Source of the DNA: JAJFJD01 sp965228425
Lineage (GTDB): Bacteria; Pseudomonadota; Alphaproteobacteria; UBA8366
Length of the DNA stretch: 64,000 nt
Direction of reading: 5' to 3'
Assembly: GCA_965228425.1 (NCBI GenBank)
Contig: OZ245815.1
Span: 806,001 to 870,000, forward strand
The notes below the pieces were generated by a model. That model was not told the origin of the DNA. It did not search any database and saw only the letters and a program-made list of their open reading frames with translations. Shown piece by piece: positions 48,712-57,463 of the stretch (within the stretch, counting starts at the first letter, position 1; every line of letters starts with the position of its first letter). A program made the translations under genes and the position numbers.

Positions 48712-49719
48712 ATGGGACCAAAGATCGTTTTGTGGCGACCGATGTATGACCCGAGCGGACAGCAGCAGTTGCAGGCTGCCGGCGCAGAGGTGGCTGTCGT
48801 CGATTCCAGCGACCCGCGTGACCTCGAGGCGGCGCTGCCGGACGCAAAGGGGTTGTGGGCGCGATACCCGGAGGCCGTAACGGCGGAGATCATGGATGCC
48901 GCCGAAGACCTCGTCGTCGTCTCCACGTCGGGCTTCGGCTACGACAAGATCGACATTGCGGCGGCGACAGAGCGGGGCATCCTGGTGGTCAACAACCAAG
49001 GCTTCGGGCGCATACCCGTCGCCGAACATACGCTGATGCTGGTGCTGGCGACGATGAAACGCCTGATGTGGAGCGATGCGGCGACGCGCGACGGCAGCGG
49101 CTGGGATCAGCGCAGCGGCCTGGGACTCTACGAGCTCGAAGGCAAGACGGTCGGCATCATCGGGCTGGGGTGGATCGGCACCGAGTTGGCCCGCAAGCTG
49201 CGCCTCGCCTTCCGGTGCCGCGTGCTCGGTTACGATCCCTATGTCGATCCGCGCCTTGCCGCCGTCGCCGAGGTGGAGCGGCGCAGCAACCTGCACGAGA
49301 TGCTGGGCGAGTGCGAGGTGCTTTGCGTTTGCCCGGAACTGACGGAAACCAGCCGCGCGATCGTTGACGCGGACGCGCTGGCCGCCCTGCCGAAGGGGTC
49401 CTTCGTGGTCAACACGTCGCGGGGCAAGACACTCGACCTGGACGCGCTTGCCGATGCGGTCGACTCCGGCCATGTGGCGGGAGCGGGCCTTGACGTGTAC
49501 GAGCCGGAACCGCTGCCAGCCGGTCACCGGATTCTCGAGAATCCCAAGATCGTGCTGACGCCGCATACCGCCGGCCTCAGCGCGGAAACCACCAAGCGGA
49601 TGACCGTGAATGCCGTCGAACAACTGCTGACCGCCGTGCGCGGCGATCTGCCGCCCTTCGTCCTGAACCCGGAATCCTGGGAAGGCCCGCAATCCCGGCG
49701 GCCGCGTCCGAACGATTGA
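48712..49719 (+). CDS. D-2-hydroxyacid dehydrogenase (1 of 2)
   Basis: 335 aa NAD(P)-dependent enzyme. Rossmann motif GIIGLGWIGTELARK. Catalytic Arg in NTSRGKTLD, Glu in DVYEPEPLP and His in LTPHTAGLS, the complete set for the family. The substrate could be glycerate, phosphoglycerate, phenylpyruvate-type or similar acids. An ATG at 48712 or the TTG six bases upstream may be the start; AGGGAGAAG precedes both. It is convergent with the RidA-like gene 19 bp away. Confidence 0.93.
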   Translation: MGPKIVLWRPMYDPSGQQQLQAAGAEVAVVDSSDPRDLEAALPDAKGLWARYPEAVTAEIMDAAEDLVVVSTSGFGYDKIDIAAATERGILVVNNQGFGRIPVAEHTLMLVLATMKRLMWSDAATRDGSGWDQRSGLGLYELEGKTVGIIGLGWIGTELARKLRLAFRCRVLGYDPYVDPRLAAVAEVERRSNLHEMLGECEVLCVCPELTETSRAIVDADALAALPKGSFVVNTSRGKTLDLDALADAVDSGHVAGAGLDVYEPEPLPAGHRILENPKIVLTPHTAGLSAETTKRMTVNAVEQLLTAVRGDLPPFVLNPESWEGPQSRRPRPND

Positions 49720-49738
49720 CCGCGGATTGCCGTGACCG

Positions 49739-50131
49739 CTATGCCGGCATCACCGCGGTGGCGGTGATCTCGACCATCGCTTCGGGCCGGTTCAGCGCCT
49801 GCACCGTCACCAGCGTTGAGGCCGGGTAGCTGTCCTCGCTGAAGAATTCCTTTCGAATCTCCACGAAGTCCAGATTGTAGCGCACCTCGGTGATGAAGCC
49901 GGTCATCGTGACCACGTCGTCGATGCTGCCGCCGACCTCCTCCATCTGCCGCGCCATCTTGCGGAAGATGCAGCGCACTTGTGCCCCGAAGTCGCCGGCG
50001 AGCGACTTGCCGTCCTCGTCTTCCGCCGCGAGCAATCCGGCCAGCCATACGGTTTTGCCGCCTTCCGTCACCACGGCGGGGGCATAGGATCGGGACTTCT
50101 GATAGTCGGATGCGTATTGGGTGCGTTTCAT
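49739..50131 (-). CDS. RidA family protein (2 of 2)
   Basis: 130 aa, standard family length. KTVWLAGLLAAEDEDG, QVRCIFRKMARQMEEVGGSIDDVV and YPASTLVTVQALNRPEAMVEITA match RidA-family proteins. The Arg in LNRPEAMVEI lies near the position used to bind imino acids. AAGGAGAAAACC precedes the ATG. Divergent from a TauD gene. Possible role: clearing enamine or imine products made by nearby amino-acid-type enzymes such as the cyclodeaminase homologue. Confidence 0.93.
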   Translation of the reverse strand: MKRTQYASDYQKSRSYAPAVVTEGGKTVWLAGLLAAEDEDGKSLAGDFGAQVRCIFRKMARQMEEVGGSIDDVVTMTGFITEVRYNLDFVEIRKEFFSEDSYPASTLVTVQALNRPEAMVEITATAVMPA

Positions 50132-50245
50132 GGCGGTTTTCTCCTTCGGCGGCCGCTAGATGTTTACCATAAGCGGCTGCATTCGGCAGGAAAGTGGAGA
50201 ATATGCGATACTAGCGGATCACCCACGATCGGGAGGAACCGCCCC

Positions 50246-51115
50246 ATGAGCGTGCTTGCCGAAGACCGCACCCTGAAGATCACCAAGATCAAGGATCATG
50301 TCGGCGCCGAAGTGACCGGTGTCGATTTGACGAAACCGCTCGACGACGAAACGCGCGACCGGTTGTACGAGGCGCTGGTCGACCATGTCGCGTTGGTCAT
50401 CCGGGACCAGCATTTCACCGCGTCGCAATTCAGGGCGGCGGTCGAGCAGTTCGGGGAGTTGATGGAGGATCAGAACCGGCTCTATCTCGCCGACGGCGAG
50501 CCGCTGGTCAGCGTCCTGTCGAACCGGCATAAGGACAGCACCGGGAAGCAGGCCAAGGTGGCGAAGAATTCGACCTGGCATACCGATCACACCAACCAGG
50601 AACGGCCGCCGAAATTCACCTCGCTCTACCCGGTGGCGCTGCCCGATAGCGGTGGCGGCACGGCGGTGTGTAATTCGCGCGCCGCATACGAGGCCTTGCC
50701 CGAAGACTTGCGGGCGCGGCTCGACGGGATGCAGACGGCCAACACGCTGATCAGCAGTGCGCGGGCCAAAATCGCCAATCCCGATATCCTCAAGGCGCAA
50801 CAGGAATCCGATGCGGGGGCGATGATCCAGCCCTTGATCCGCACGCACCCGGAACGCGGTACCAAGGCGATCTGGTTCCACACCGGAAAGACCGAAAAGA
50901 TCCTCGGTATGGAGCCGGCGGAAACGCAGGCATTCCTGGCCGAGTTGCTGGAGACCGCGATCAAGCCGGAATTCACCTATACCCACGAATACACGCTCGG
51001 CGACATGCTGATCGTCGACAACCGGTCGGCATTGCACCAGGCACAGTTCGACTACGACCACACGCAGCATCGGATGCTGTACCGGGCGCTGGTTCGGGGC
51101 GACCGGCCGTATTGA
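50246..51115 (+). CDS. TauD/TfdA family dioxygenase (2 of 5)
   Basis: 289 aa. Iron ligands H112 xD114 in STWHTDHTNQ and H264 in NRSALHQAQFDY; R276 is the probable 2-oxoglutarate-binding residue. N-terminus KITKIKDHVGAEVTGVDLT and ending RGDRPY are family marks. The ATG at 50246 follows GGGAGGAAC. The frame stays open far upstream across the divergent RidA gene, but without a binding site. The AtuA-like gene starts 71 bp downstream, so the two may share a transcript. Confidence 0.93.
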   Translation: MSVLAEDRTLKITKIKDHVGAEVTGVDLTKPLDDETRDRLYEALVDHVALVIRDQHFTASQFRAAVEQFGELMEDQNRLYLADGEPLVSVLSNRHKDSTGKQAKVAKNSTWHTDHTNQERPPKFTSLYPVALPDSGGGTAVCNSRAAYEALPEDLRARLDGMQTANTLISSARAKIANPDILKAQQESDAGAMIQPLIRTHPERGTKAIWFHTGKTEKILGMEPAETQAFLAELLETAIKPEFTYTHEYTLGDMLIVDNRSALHQAQFDYDHTQHRMLYRALVRGDRPY

Positions 51116-51186
51116 GGCGGTTTTGCCACGCCGATGCGGGTTCGACTATTCTGACCACCTGACATAACCGACGCGGAGCGTATGCG

Positions 51187-52557
51187 ATGGGCGACTACCG
51201 GCTGCTTTCGACCAGCGGAATCCTAGGATACGGCTATCCTGAAGAATCACTGGAACGCGGCATCGAAATGGGCGTCGACATGCTGGGCGTCGATGGGGGT
51301 AGCGTCGATCCTGGCCCGCATTATCTTGGGTCCGGCAAGACGTTGAACTCGCGGTTGGCGATGAAACGCGACATCCGTTTGATGCTGCGGGCCGCGGTTA
51401 AGCACAATATCCCCGTGACGGTCGGCACCTGTGGCGGCGCCGGCGGCGAACCGCATCTCGAGGTCATGGCCGACATCGTGCGCGAGATTGCCCGCGAGGA
51501 CGGCCTGTCCTTCAAAATGGCGACCATCCATGCCGAACAGGACAAGGCCTGGGTCAAGGAGCAGCTGGATGCCGGCACGGTACGGTCGATGCGCAACGTG
51601 CCGCCGCTGGATGCGGACACGGTCGATAAAGCGGAACGCATCGTCGGCTGTATGGGCTCGGAACCGTATATGGAGGCGTTGGACCAAGGGGCGCTGGTCG
51701 TGCTCGGCGGCCGCAGCACCGATCCCGCGCCCTTCGCCGCCTGCGCCATGCGCGCCCAGACCGAGGCGGCGCCGGCATGGTATGCGGGTAAGATGCTGGA
51801 ATGCGCAGCCGCGGGGGCTTGGCCGAAAGGGCATGACTGTATCCATGTGACGATCACGGACGACGGCGGCGTGATCTGCGAGCCGCCCAACCCGATCCGG
51901 CGCTGCACGCCGGCGTCGATCGCCAATCAAAGCCTGCATGAGAATGCCAGCCCGACGATCTTCCAGGAACCGGGCGGCGTTCTCGATGCTTCCGATTGCG
52001 TCTTCGAGGCGGTGACCGACCGTGCGACACGGGTTTCCGGCATGACATGGACGCCCGATGACAAATACACGGTTAAGATCGAGGGCGCCGAGCTTATCGG
52101 CTATCGCGCAATCACGATTTGCGGTACCCGCGATCCGGTGCTGATCGCGGGATATGACGACTATATCGAAACCGTGCGCGAAAACGTGGCGCAGAAGGCC
52201 GACGCGTTCGGCGTCACACCTGATAAATATCATCTCAATTTCCGCACCTATGGCCGCGACGGCGTCATGGCCGAGCGCGAACCGCTCAGCGACAGTCCGG
52301 GGCATGAATTAGGCTTGTTGGTCGAGGTCATTGCCGACGATCAGGAATCGGCAAATGCGGTGCTGTCGATCGCGCGGGTCAACACGATGCATAACGATTT
52401 TCCGGGCCGGCTGTGCAAGGAAGGCAACATGGCCTTTCCCTTCTCGCCGTCGGATATCGAGTGCGGCCCGGCTTACCGGTTCAACGTCTATCACATCGTC
52501 GAGCCCAAGACGCCGACCGAGATGTTCCCCATCGACTACGAAGACGTGCGCGGGTAG
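51187..52557 (+). CDS. AtuA-like acyclic terpene utilisation family protein (DUF1446)
   Basis: 456 aa. Family marks: STSGILGYGYPEESLERGIE, VDMLGVDGGSVDPGPHYLG, TVGTCGGAGGEPHLEVM, LVVLGGRSTDPAPFAACA and ARVNTMHNDFPGR. AtuA is needed for citronellol and geraniol breakdown in Pseudomonas, but its reaction is not established and most homologues lie in other pathways. It is followed after three bases by a DUF4387 gene, the usual companion, often fused to it or encoded beside it. No other terpene genes are present, so the substrate is open. Confidence 0.9.
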   Translation: MGDYRLLSTSGILGYGYPEESLERGIEMGVDMLGVDGGSVDPGPHYLGSGKTLNSRLAMKRDIRLMLRAAVKHNIPVTVGTCGGAGGEPHLEVMADIVREIAREDGLSFKMATIHAEQDKAWVKEQLDAGTVRSMRNVPPLDADTVDKAERIVGCMGSEPYMEALDQGALVVLGGRSTDPAPFAACAMRAQTEAAPAWYAGKMLECAAAGAWPKGHDCIHVTITDDGGVICEPPNPIRRCTPASIANQSLHENASPTIFQEPGGVLDASDCVFEAVTDRATRVSGMTWTPDDKYTVKIEGAELIGYRAITICGTRDPVLIAGYDDYIETVRENVAQKADAFGVTPDKYHLNFRTYGRDGVMAEREPLSDSPGHELGLLVEVIADDQESANAVLSIARVNTMHNDFPGRLCKEGNMAFPFSPSDIECGPAYRFNVYHIVEPKTPTEMFPIDYEDVRG

Positions 52558-52560
52558 CCG

Positions 52561-52872
52561 ATGCCGAAACTCAAGGACATTGCGGTCGTCTGTAAAAGCA
52601 AGAACGCCGGCCCGTTCGAGCTGACCATCGATGCCGTCTTCGGCGACAAGGAGACATTCGACAAAGTGCGCGCGACGGGCGTGATCTGCCCGGAATTGTT
52701 TGCCAAGCTCTATAACGTCCCGCTCGACGACATCCTGTTTACCGTTTACGAGCCCGGGTTGGCCTTCAAGGCGACGCTGCCGCGGCTGGTCTCGGCGGGG
52801 GACCTGGGCGATACCGATGTCTATGGCGCGCAGCAGCATGCTCCGTTGATCGCGGTCGACATCCCGATCTGA
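52561..52872 (+). CDS. DUF4387 domain protein (AtuA-like partner)
   Basis: 103 aa. LKDIAVVCKSKNAGPFELTIDAVF, LFAKLYNVPLDDILFTVYEPGLAFKATLPR and DVYGAQQHAPL are the complete family pattern. It begins three bases after the AtuA-like stop and is surely co-translated. Family members probably form a complex with the DUF1446 protein; the activity is unknown. A 98-bp non-coding gap separates it from a convergent gene. Confidence 0.92.
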   Translation: MPKLKDIAVVCKSKNAGPFELTIDAVFGDKETFDKVRATGVICPELFAKLYNVPLDDILFTVYEPGLAFKATLPRLVSAGDLGDTDVYGAQQHAPLIAVDIPI

Positions 52873-52970
52873 CGATCACGTCCGCTAATCCGGCGCCGCC
52901 GTGTTTGCGCGCGGTAGATCCCGGCTAAAACCGTCGCCCGAAATTTGAAAGGCGTACGTCGGTTGTGGCG

Positions 52971-53903
52971 TTACGCGCGGGCGGTTTCGACGGACGGGAA
53001 TGCCTGAACATCCTGTTCGCGGAAAATCTCGTCGGCATCTTCGCCCAGGAACAGCCGGCCCAATTGCTGTTCCAATTCCGGCCGGGCCAACCGTTCGGCC
53101 GCATTCTGCGGAAGGTTGGTGAGTTCGCCGACATAGATCGACTTGCCGTCCGTGTAGCAGTCGACCCGGATGAACGGGAAATCTTTCGCCAGGCGTTCGC
53201 AAAACCGCAGCATTTCTTCCAGGTTTTCGGGCCGCGGATCGCGCGTGTGGGTTTCGTACGCGTGGCCTTCCTTGACGAAGGTGATGGGCAGTTGTTTCCA
53301 AGCTGGGGAGTAGAAGTTCTCCGTCAATTCGGCGAACCGGCCGCGCATCACCTCGATAAGCTGCGGCTTGCCGAAAAAGCAATGGACCTTGTAGTCGACC
53401 AGCGCTCCTTCGCCGAAGTCGATGAGCTCCTCGACCATGACTCGTTTTTTCAGGTGCTGATAGTTCGCTTCTCGGGTGCGCATGTAAAGGTCGTCATACA
53501 ACCATTCAGAGAATTCTCCGCGCGGAATTTCCTGATTTTCGTCCTCGATCCGGATCACGGATCCCGAAGAATGCGCGGGTTTTACGATGCAACCCACAGG
53601 GAAATCATAATTTTGAATGGCTTCCGGGCTGTCCAGTAAGGCGATTGTCCTGGGGAAACAGCGCCCGACCTTTTCCTCCAAATACGCCTTCACGTCATGT
53701 TTGTCGCTGATGATGCGGCGTAACGGCTGACGTAGCGTGCCATCGACCTTAATTCGAATAAGAAAATCGTTGTAGAGCCTGGGATGCCGCAGGTTTGGGA
53801 TTCGGTGGTGGCGAAGCACGAAATGCAACAAACCGGCCGCGTAATCGCCGAACCGATTGCGGGGTATTACAGAAAGGAGAATCGTCCAAAATATTTTTTG
53901 CAT
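52971..53903 (-). CDS. TupA-like ATP-grasp family protein
   Basis: 310 aa. TupA-like ATP-grasp proteins are found in polysaccharide and teichuronopeptide gene clusters. Visible: KVDGTLRQPLRRIISDKHDVKAYLEEKVG at the N-terminal side, IVKPAHSSGSVIRI (nucleotide-binding Lys), VMVEELIDFGEGALVDYKVHCFFGKPQ and IRVDCYTDGKSIYVGELTN (metal-binding acidic residues). It probably ligates or modifies a cell-surface glycan, which is inference from the family. Divergent from a GT4 glycosyltransferase across 293 AT-richer bases. Confidence 0.85.
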   Translation of the reverse strand: MQKIFWTILLSVIPRNRFGDYAAGLLHFVLRHHRIPNLRHPRLYNDFLIRIKVDGTLRQPLRRIISDKHDVKAYLEEKVGRCFPRTIALLDSPEAIQNYDFPVGCIVKPAHSSGSVIRIEDENQEIPRGEFSEWLYDDLYMRTREANYQHLKKRVMVEELIDFGEGALVDYKVHCFFGKPQLIEVMRGRFAELTENFYSPAWKQLPITFVKEGHAYETHTRDPRPENLEEMLRFCERLAKDFPFIRVDCYTDGKSIYVGELTNLPQNAAERLARPELEQQLGRLFLGEDADEIFREQDVQAFPSVETARA

Positions 53904-54196
53904 TTATTTCATATAGTTACAGGCGGCGACCGATGGGTCGGCGGCGACGGGCGCCTGCGGCATTCTAAAGCGAAGGACAGGCGCCCGGGATAGTCTCTAT
54001 TGAGAACAATTGGGTAATACTTTGGCCGTATAGATTGATACGCCTAAATTACCGTCAATTGAGTAGCGGTCTCCCCGAATTCGATCCATACCTTGGACGA
54101 TGCCGGGGTGCCCCATCGCGTTTCGTGTTTGCGCTCGTGGTGGCCGTTTGGCGCCGTGGAAAGGGTCGATTACCCGGCCCGTAACAATGGAAGACG

Positions 54197-55441
54197 ATGC
54201 GCATATTGATGCTTCATAACCGCTATTTGGAGCGGGGCGGCGAAGACACGTCGTTGCGAATGGAGGCCGAGCTTCTTCGCAACAACGGCTGCGAGGTCGT
54301 GACCTACGAAGAGAATAATACGCGGGTCAAAGACATCGGCAGAGTCAGAACCGCGTTGGGCTCGATATGGTCGCCGTATTCCTATCGGAAAATTCGCGAC
54401 ATTTTGCGCAACGACCATTTCGACGTGATGCATGTCCAGAATTTCTTCCCCTTGATCTCGCCATCCGTCTACTACGCGGCGTCGCATGAAGGGGTCGCCG
54501 TGGTGCAATCGCTCCGCAATTTCCGGCTGACCTGCCTGCCGGGAACGTTGTCCAGAAATGGTGGGGTTTGCGAAGATTGTGTCGGCAAGGCCGTACCGTG
54601 GCGGGGTGTCGTGCACGGCTGTTACCGCAAATCCGTCGTCGGGTCGTTCGCCGTGGCGTCTATGGTGGCGATCAACAAGGGAATCGGTACGTGGCGCGAC
54701 GAGGTCGACGCCTATATCGCGCTAACCCGATTTTCGCGCGACAAGTTCGTGGAAGCGGGGCTGCCCGCCGACAAGGTTCACATCAAAAGCAACTCCATTC
54801 ATCCGACTCCCGACGTCGGACCGGGCGGCGGCGGGTATGGTCTCTTCATTGGACGGCTGGCCCCGGAAAAAGGCGTCGATACGATGCTGGATACCTGGAA
54901 GCGGTTGGACGTGAATATTCCCCTGAAAATCGTTGGCACGGGTCCGCTGATGTCCGAGGTCGAACGCCGCGCCGAGCAAGACGGGAATGTCGAGGTTCTC
55001 GGATGGCGCGAACCGGCGGAGGTGATGGACCTGATCGGCAAGGCCGAGTACCTGATTTTTCCGTCGGAATGGTATGAGGGATGTCCGCGGGTGATCATCG
55101 AGTCGCTTGCGAAAGGGACACCGGTTATCGCGGCGCGGTTGGGCGCCGCTGCGGAAATGATCGAGGACGGACGGACCGGATTTATGTTCCGCCCGGGAGA
55201 CGAAGTAGATTTCGCAGCGACCGTGACCAAGGCGTTTTCGCCGGACAGGGGTCGTGCGTCCATGCGGGCGGTGGTGCGCCAGGATTTCATGGCCAAATAC
55301 ACCGCCGACGAGAATTTCGAGCGTTTCATGGAGATTTACCAAGCCGCCATCGACCGGTCCCGCCGCCGGAGTGGGACCTCGACCAACATCAAGTCGGAAT
55401 TCGTGACGAAAGAGAGCGGTGCGACACGGCGCCATGCTTGA
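54197..55441 (+). CDS. GT4 family glycosyltransferase
   Basis: 414 aa GT-B fold enzyme. The N-domain starts MRILMLHNRYLERGGEDTSL with the glycine-rich acceptor loop. The C-domain has FIGRLAPEKGVDTML and EWYEGCPRVIIESLAKGTPV, the EX7E motif for the nucleotide-sugar donor. An unusual insert in the N-domain carries CLPGTLSRNGGVCEDCVGK and HGCYRK (four Cys), which could bind zinc; similar inserts occur in some GT4 subfamilies. Cytoplasmic or membrane-associated. Probably acts with the divergent TupA-like enzyme on a surface polysaccharide. Confidence 0.92.
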   Translation: MRILMLHNRYLERGGEDTSLRMEAELLRNNGCEVVTYEENNTRVKDIGRVRTALGSIWSPYSYRKIRDILRNDHFDVMHVQNFFPLISPSVYYAASHEGVAVVQSLRNFRLTCLPGTLSRNGGVCEDCVGKAVPWRGVVHGCYRKSVVGSFAVASMVAINKGIGTWRDEVDAYIALTRFSRDKFVEAGLPADKVHIKSNSIHPTPDVGPGGGGYGLFIGRLAPEKGVDTMLDTWKRLDVNIPLKIVGTGPLMSEVERRAEQDGNVEVLGWREPAEVMDLIGKAEYLIFPSEWYEGCPRVIIESLAKGTPVIAARLGAAAEMIEDGRTGFMFRPGDEVDFAATVTKAFSPDRGRASMRAVVRQDFMAKYTADENFERFMEIYQAAIDRSRRRSGTSTNIKSEFVTKESGATRRHA

Positions 55442-55496
55442 TATCTGAGTTCGGGTTATGATCGGTCCGTTCGATTTCACGACGGGAGCCGACACA

Positions 55497-56369
55497 ATGA
55501 TCGCCAGCAGCGAAATGACGACTTGGTCCGGAACCGCGCGGCAGCTGACGCCTGTTTTCGCCGGTGAAATCAGCGGGCTCGATCTTTCGCAGGCGCTGTC
55601 GGATTCGGATTTCGATCGGATTCACGCCTTGTTTCTCGAGCACGCGGTTCTGGTTTTTCGCGATCAAAAATTGGATGACGCGGCGCTGCTCGGCTTTACC
55701 GCGCGATTCGGCCCGATGGACATCCATCACTTGTCGGAACACCTCAAGAAATCGCAGCCGGAAATCCGGATTCTCAGCAACGACAGAAAGAACGGCGCGT
55801 ATGTCGGCGCGCATAAATCGGGCATGGTCTGGCACACCGATCAGTCGTTCAAGGAGCGGCCGATGTTGGCCACTTTCTTGTTGGGCGACGATTGTCCGCC
55901 GGAAGGCGGGGACACGCAGTTCGCCAACATGACCGCCGCCTACGCCGCGCTGCCGGATGCGATGAAAGAACGGATCGATGGACTCGTCGCCGTCCATGAC
56001 CGCAATTTCAGCTATGCGGAACGCTACCCCGACCGGCCGCCCCTGACCGCCGAGCAATTGAAAGAGGTGCCGCCGGTTGCGCATCCGCTGGTGCGGCGTC
56101 ATCCGGAAACCGGTCAGCCGGGACTCTTCATGGCGTTGTCCGATATCCGCGATATCGAAGGGATGGAACGGGCGGCCGCGCTCGAGCTGGTCGAAGAACT
56201 GATCGACTTCGCGACCCAGGACGCGTTCGTCTACAGCCACAAATGGCGCAACGGCGATCTTGTGGTCTGGGACAACCGCTGCACCATGCATCGGGCCACA
56301 CCCTATGATGACCACAAGTACCGCCGCTACATGCGGCGGACCCAGGTGCGGGGCGACCGGCCGGTTTAG
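55497..56369 (+). CDS. TauD/TfdA family dioxygenase (3 of 5)
   Basis: 290 aa. Iron ligands H113 xD115 in MVWHTDQSFKE and H265 in DNRCTMHRATPYDD; R276/R277 for 2-oxoglutarate. The insert FGPMDIHHLSEHLKK and ending RGDRPV place it near the 2,4-D/alpha-ketoglutarate dioxygenase type (TfdA-like), though the substrate is open. The ATG at 55497 follows GGGAG. A start at 55458 lacks a binding site. The next TauD-like gene starts 53 bp downstream in the same direction. Confidence 0.93.
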   Translation: MIASSEMTTWSGTARQLTPVFAGEISGLDLSQALSDSDFDRIHALFLEHAVLVFRDQKLDDAALLGFTARFGPMDIHHLSEHLKKSQPEIRILSNDRKNGAYVGAHKSGMVWHTDQSFKERPMLATFLLGDDCPPEGGDTQFANMTAAYAALPDAMKERIDGLVAVHDRNFSYAERYPDRPPLTAEQLKEVPPVAHPLVRRHPETGQPGLFMALSDIRDIEGMERAAALELVEELIDFATQDAFVYSHKWRNGDLVVWDNRCTMHRATPYDDHKYRRYMRRTQVRGDRPV

Positions 56370-56422
56370 GTTCCCGCCGCAGGGTGCGCTATTCTGGATC
56401 GGATACCTTTCAGAGGAAGATC

Positions 56423-57451
56423 ATGATCGAAAGACGCGAAACGTCCCTGACCGAGCGGTCGGTGTGGGTTGGGTCGGATTTCGAGAATTCGGAAGAATGG
56501 ATCGTTCGGTTGACTGCCGACGATATCGCCGAGCTGAGCGACGCCGTGGCGATGGTGAAGCAGCGCGGGTTGTCCGTACCGGACATTTCCAAGGAAGATT
56601 TCGTGTTGCCGCAATTTGGCGCGGTCCTGCGGGACGTGAGCGACGAGCTGGAAAATGGGCGCGGGTTCGTACTGTTGCGGGGAATTCCGGTGGAAGATTA
56701 TCCGCCCGATGACCTGACCCTCCTGTATTGGGGGCTCGGCACTCATCTCGGCGAGGTGATTTCACAAAATGGCCGTGGAGATCTCATCGGTCATGTGACC
56801 GACCTCGGATTCGACATCTCACAGCCAAATGTTCGGGGCTACACGACAAGCGCCGGGCTTCGGCCGCATAACGACTCCGCCGATCTGGTCGGGTTACTGT
56901 GCGTCCAGCCGGCGCGGCGGGGCGGGGAGAGCATCATCGCCAGTGCGACCGCGATCTTCAATTCGATCCTGCGCGATGAGCCGGACTGTTTGGACACGCT
57001 CTATGACGGGTTTCACTACGACGTCCGCGGCGAGGGGGTGACCGGCAAGCTGTCCGAGGTCACCCGTAATCGGGTGCCGGTCTACAGCTATCACAAAGGC
57101 CGCATGAGCTGCCGGTTCAACTCGAAAGCGATCGAGACCGCGGCGGACAAGACCGGCGAACAGCTGTCGCCCTTGCAGCGCAAGGCGCTGCGGCTGATCG
57201 AAGACCGGGCCAACGATCCCGCCTACCACCTGAAGATGGTTTTGCAGCCCGGCGACCTGCAACTGTTGAACAATTTTGTCGTGCTGCATACGCGCACGCC
57301 GTATCAAGACGCCGAGCCGCCCGCCGCCAAGCGGTTGCTGTTGCGGTTGTGGATCAATCTTTGGCAAGGCCGCGAGTTGGCGCCGGCCTTCGCCGATCGC
57401 TACAACGCCGGGGCACGGCAGGGCGTGCCGGCGCAAGCGTCCGTACCGTAG
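56423..57451 (+). CDS. Divergent TauD-family dioxygenase, GBBH/clavaminate-like subgroup (4 of 5)
   Basis: 342 aa, longer and only distantly like the other four. Iron ligands H149 xD151 in LRPHNDSADLVG and H289 in VVLHTRTPYQD; R304 or R308 in KRLLLRLWI should hold 2-oxoglutarate. The N-terminal part (about 1-80) has no TauD counterpart. GRGFVLLRGIPVEDYPPDDL is typical of a TauD subgroup found in many proteobacteria. AGAGGAAG precedes the ATG at 56423. It follows TauD copy 3 closely, so an operon of two different oxygenases is likely. Confidence 0.9.
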   Translation: MIERRETSLTERSVWVGSDFENSEEWIVRLTADDIAELSDAVAMVKQRGLSVPDISKEDFVLPQFGAVLRDVSDELENGRGFVLLRGIPVEDYPPDDLTLLYWGLGTHLGEVISQNGRGDLIGHVTDLGFDISQPNVRGYTTSAGLRPHNDSADLVGLLCVQPARRGGESIIASATAIFNSILRDEPDCLDTLYDGFHYDVRGEGVTGKLSEVTRNRVPVYSYHKGRMSCRFNSKAIETAADKTGEQLSPLQRKALRLIEDRANDPAYHLKMVLQPGDLQLLNNFVVLHTRTPYQDAEPPAAKRLLLRLWINLWQGRELAPAFADRYNAGARQGVPAQASVP

Positions 57452-57463
57452 GCTTATCCGACG

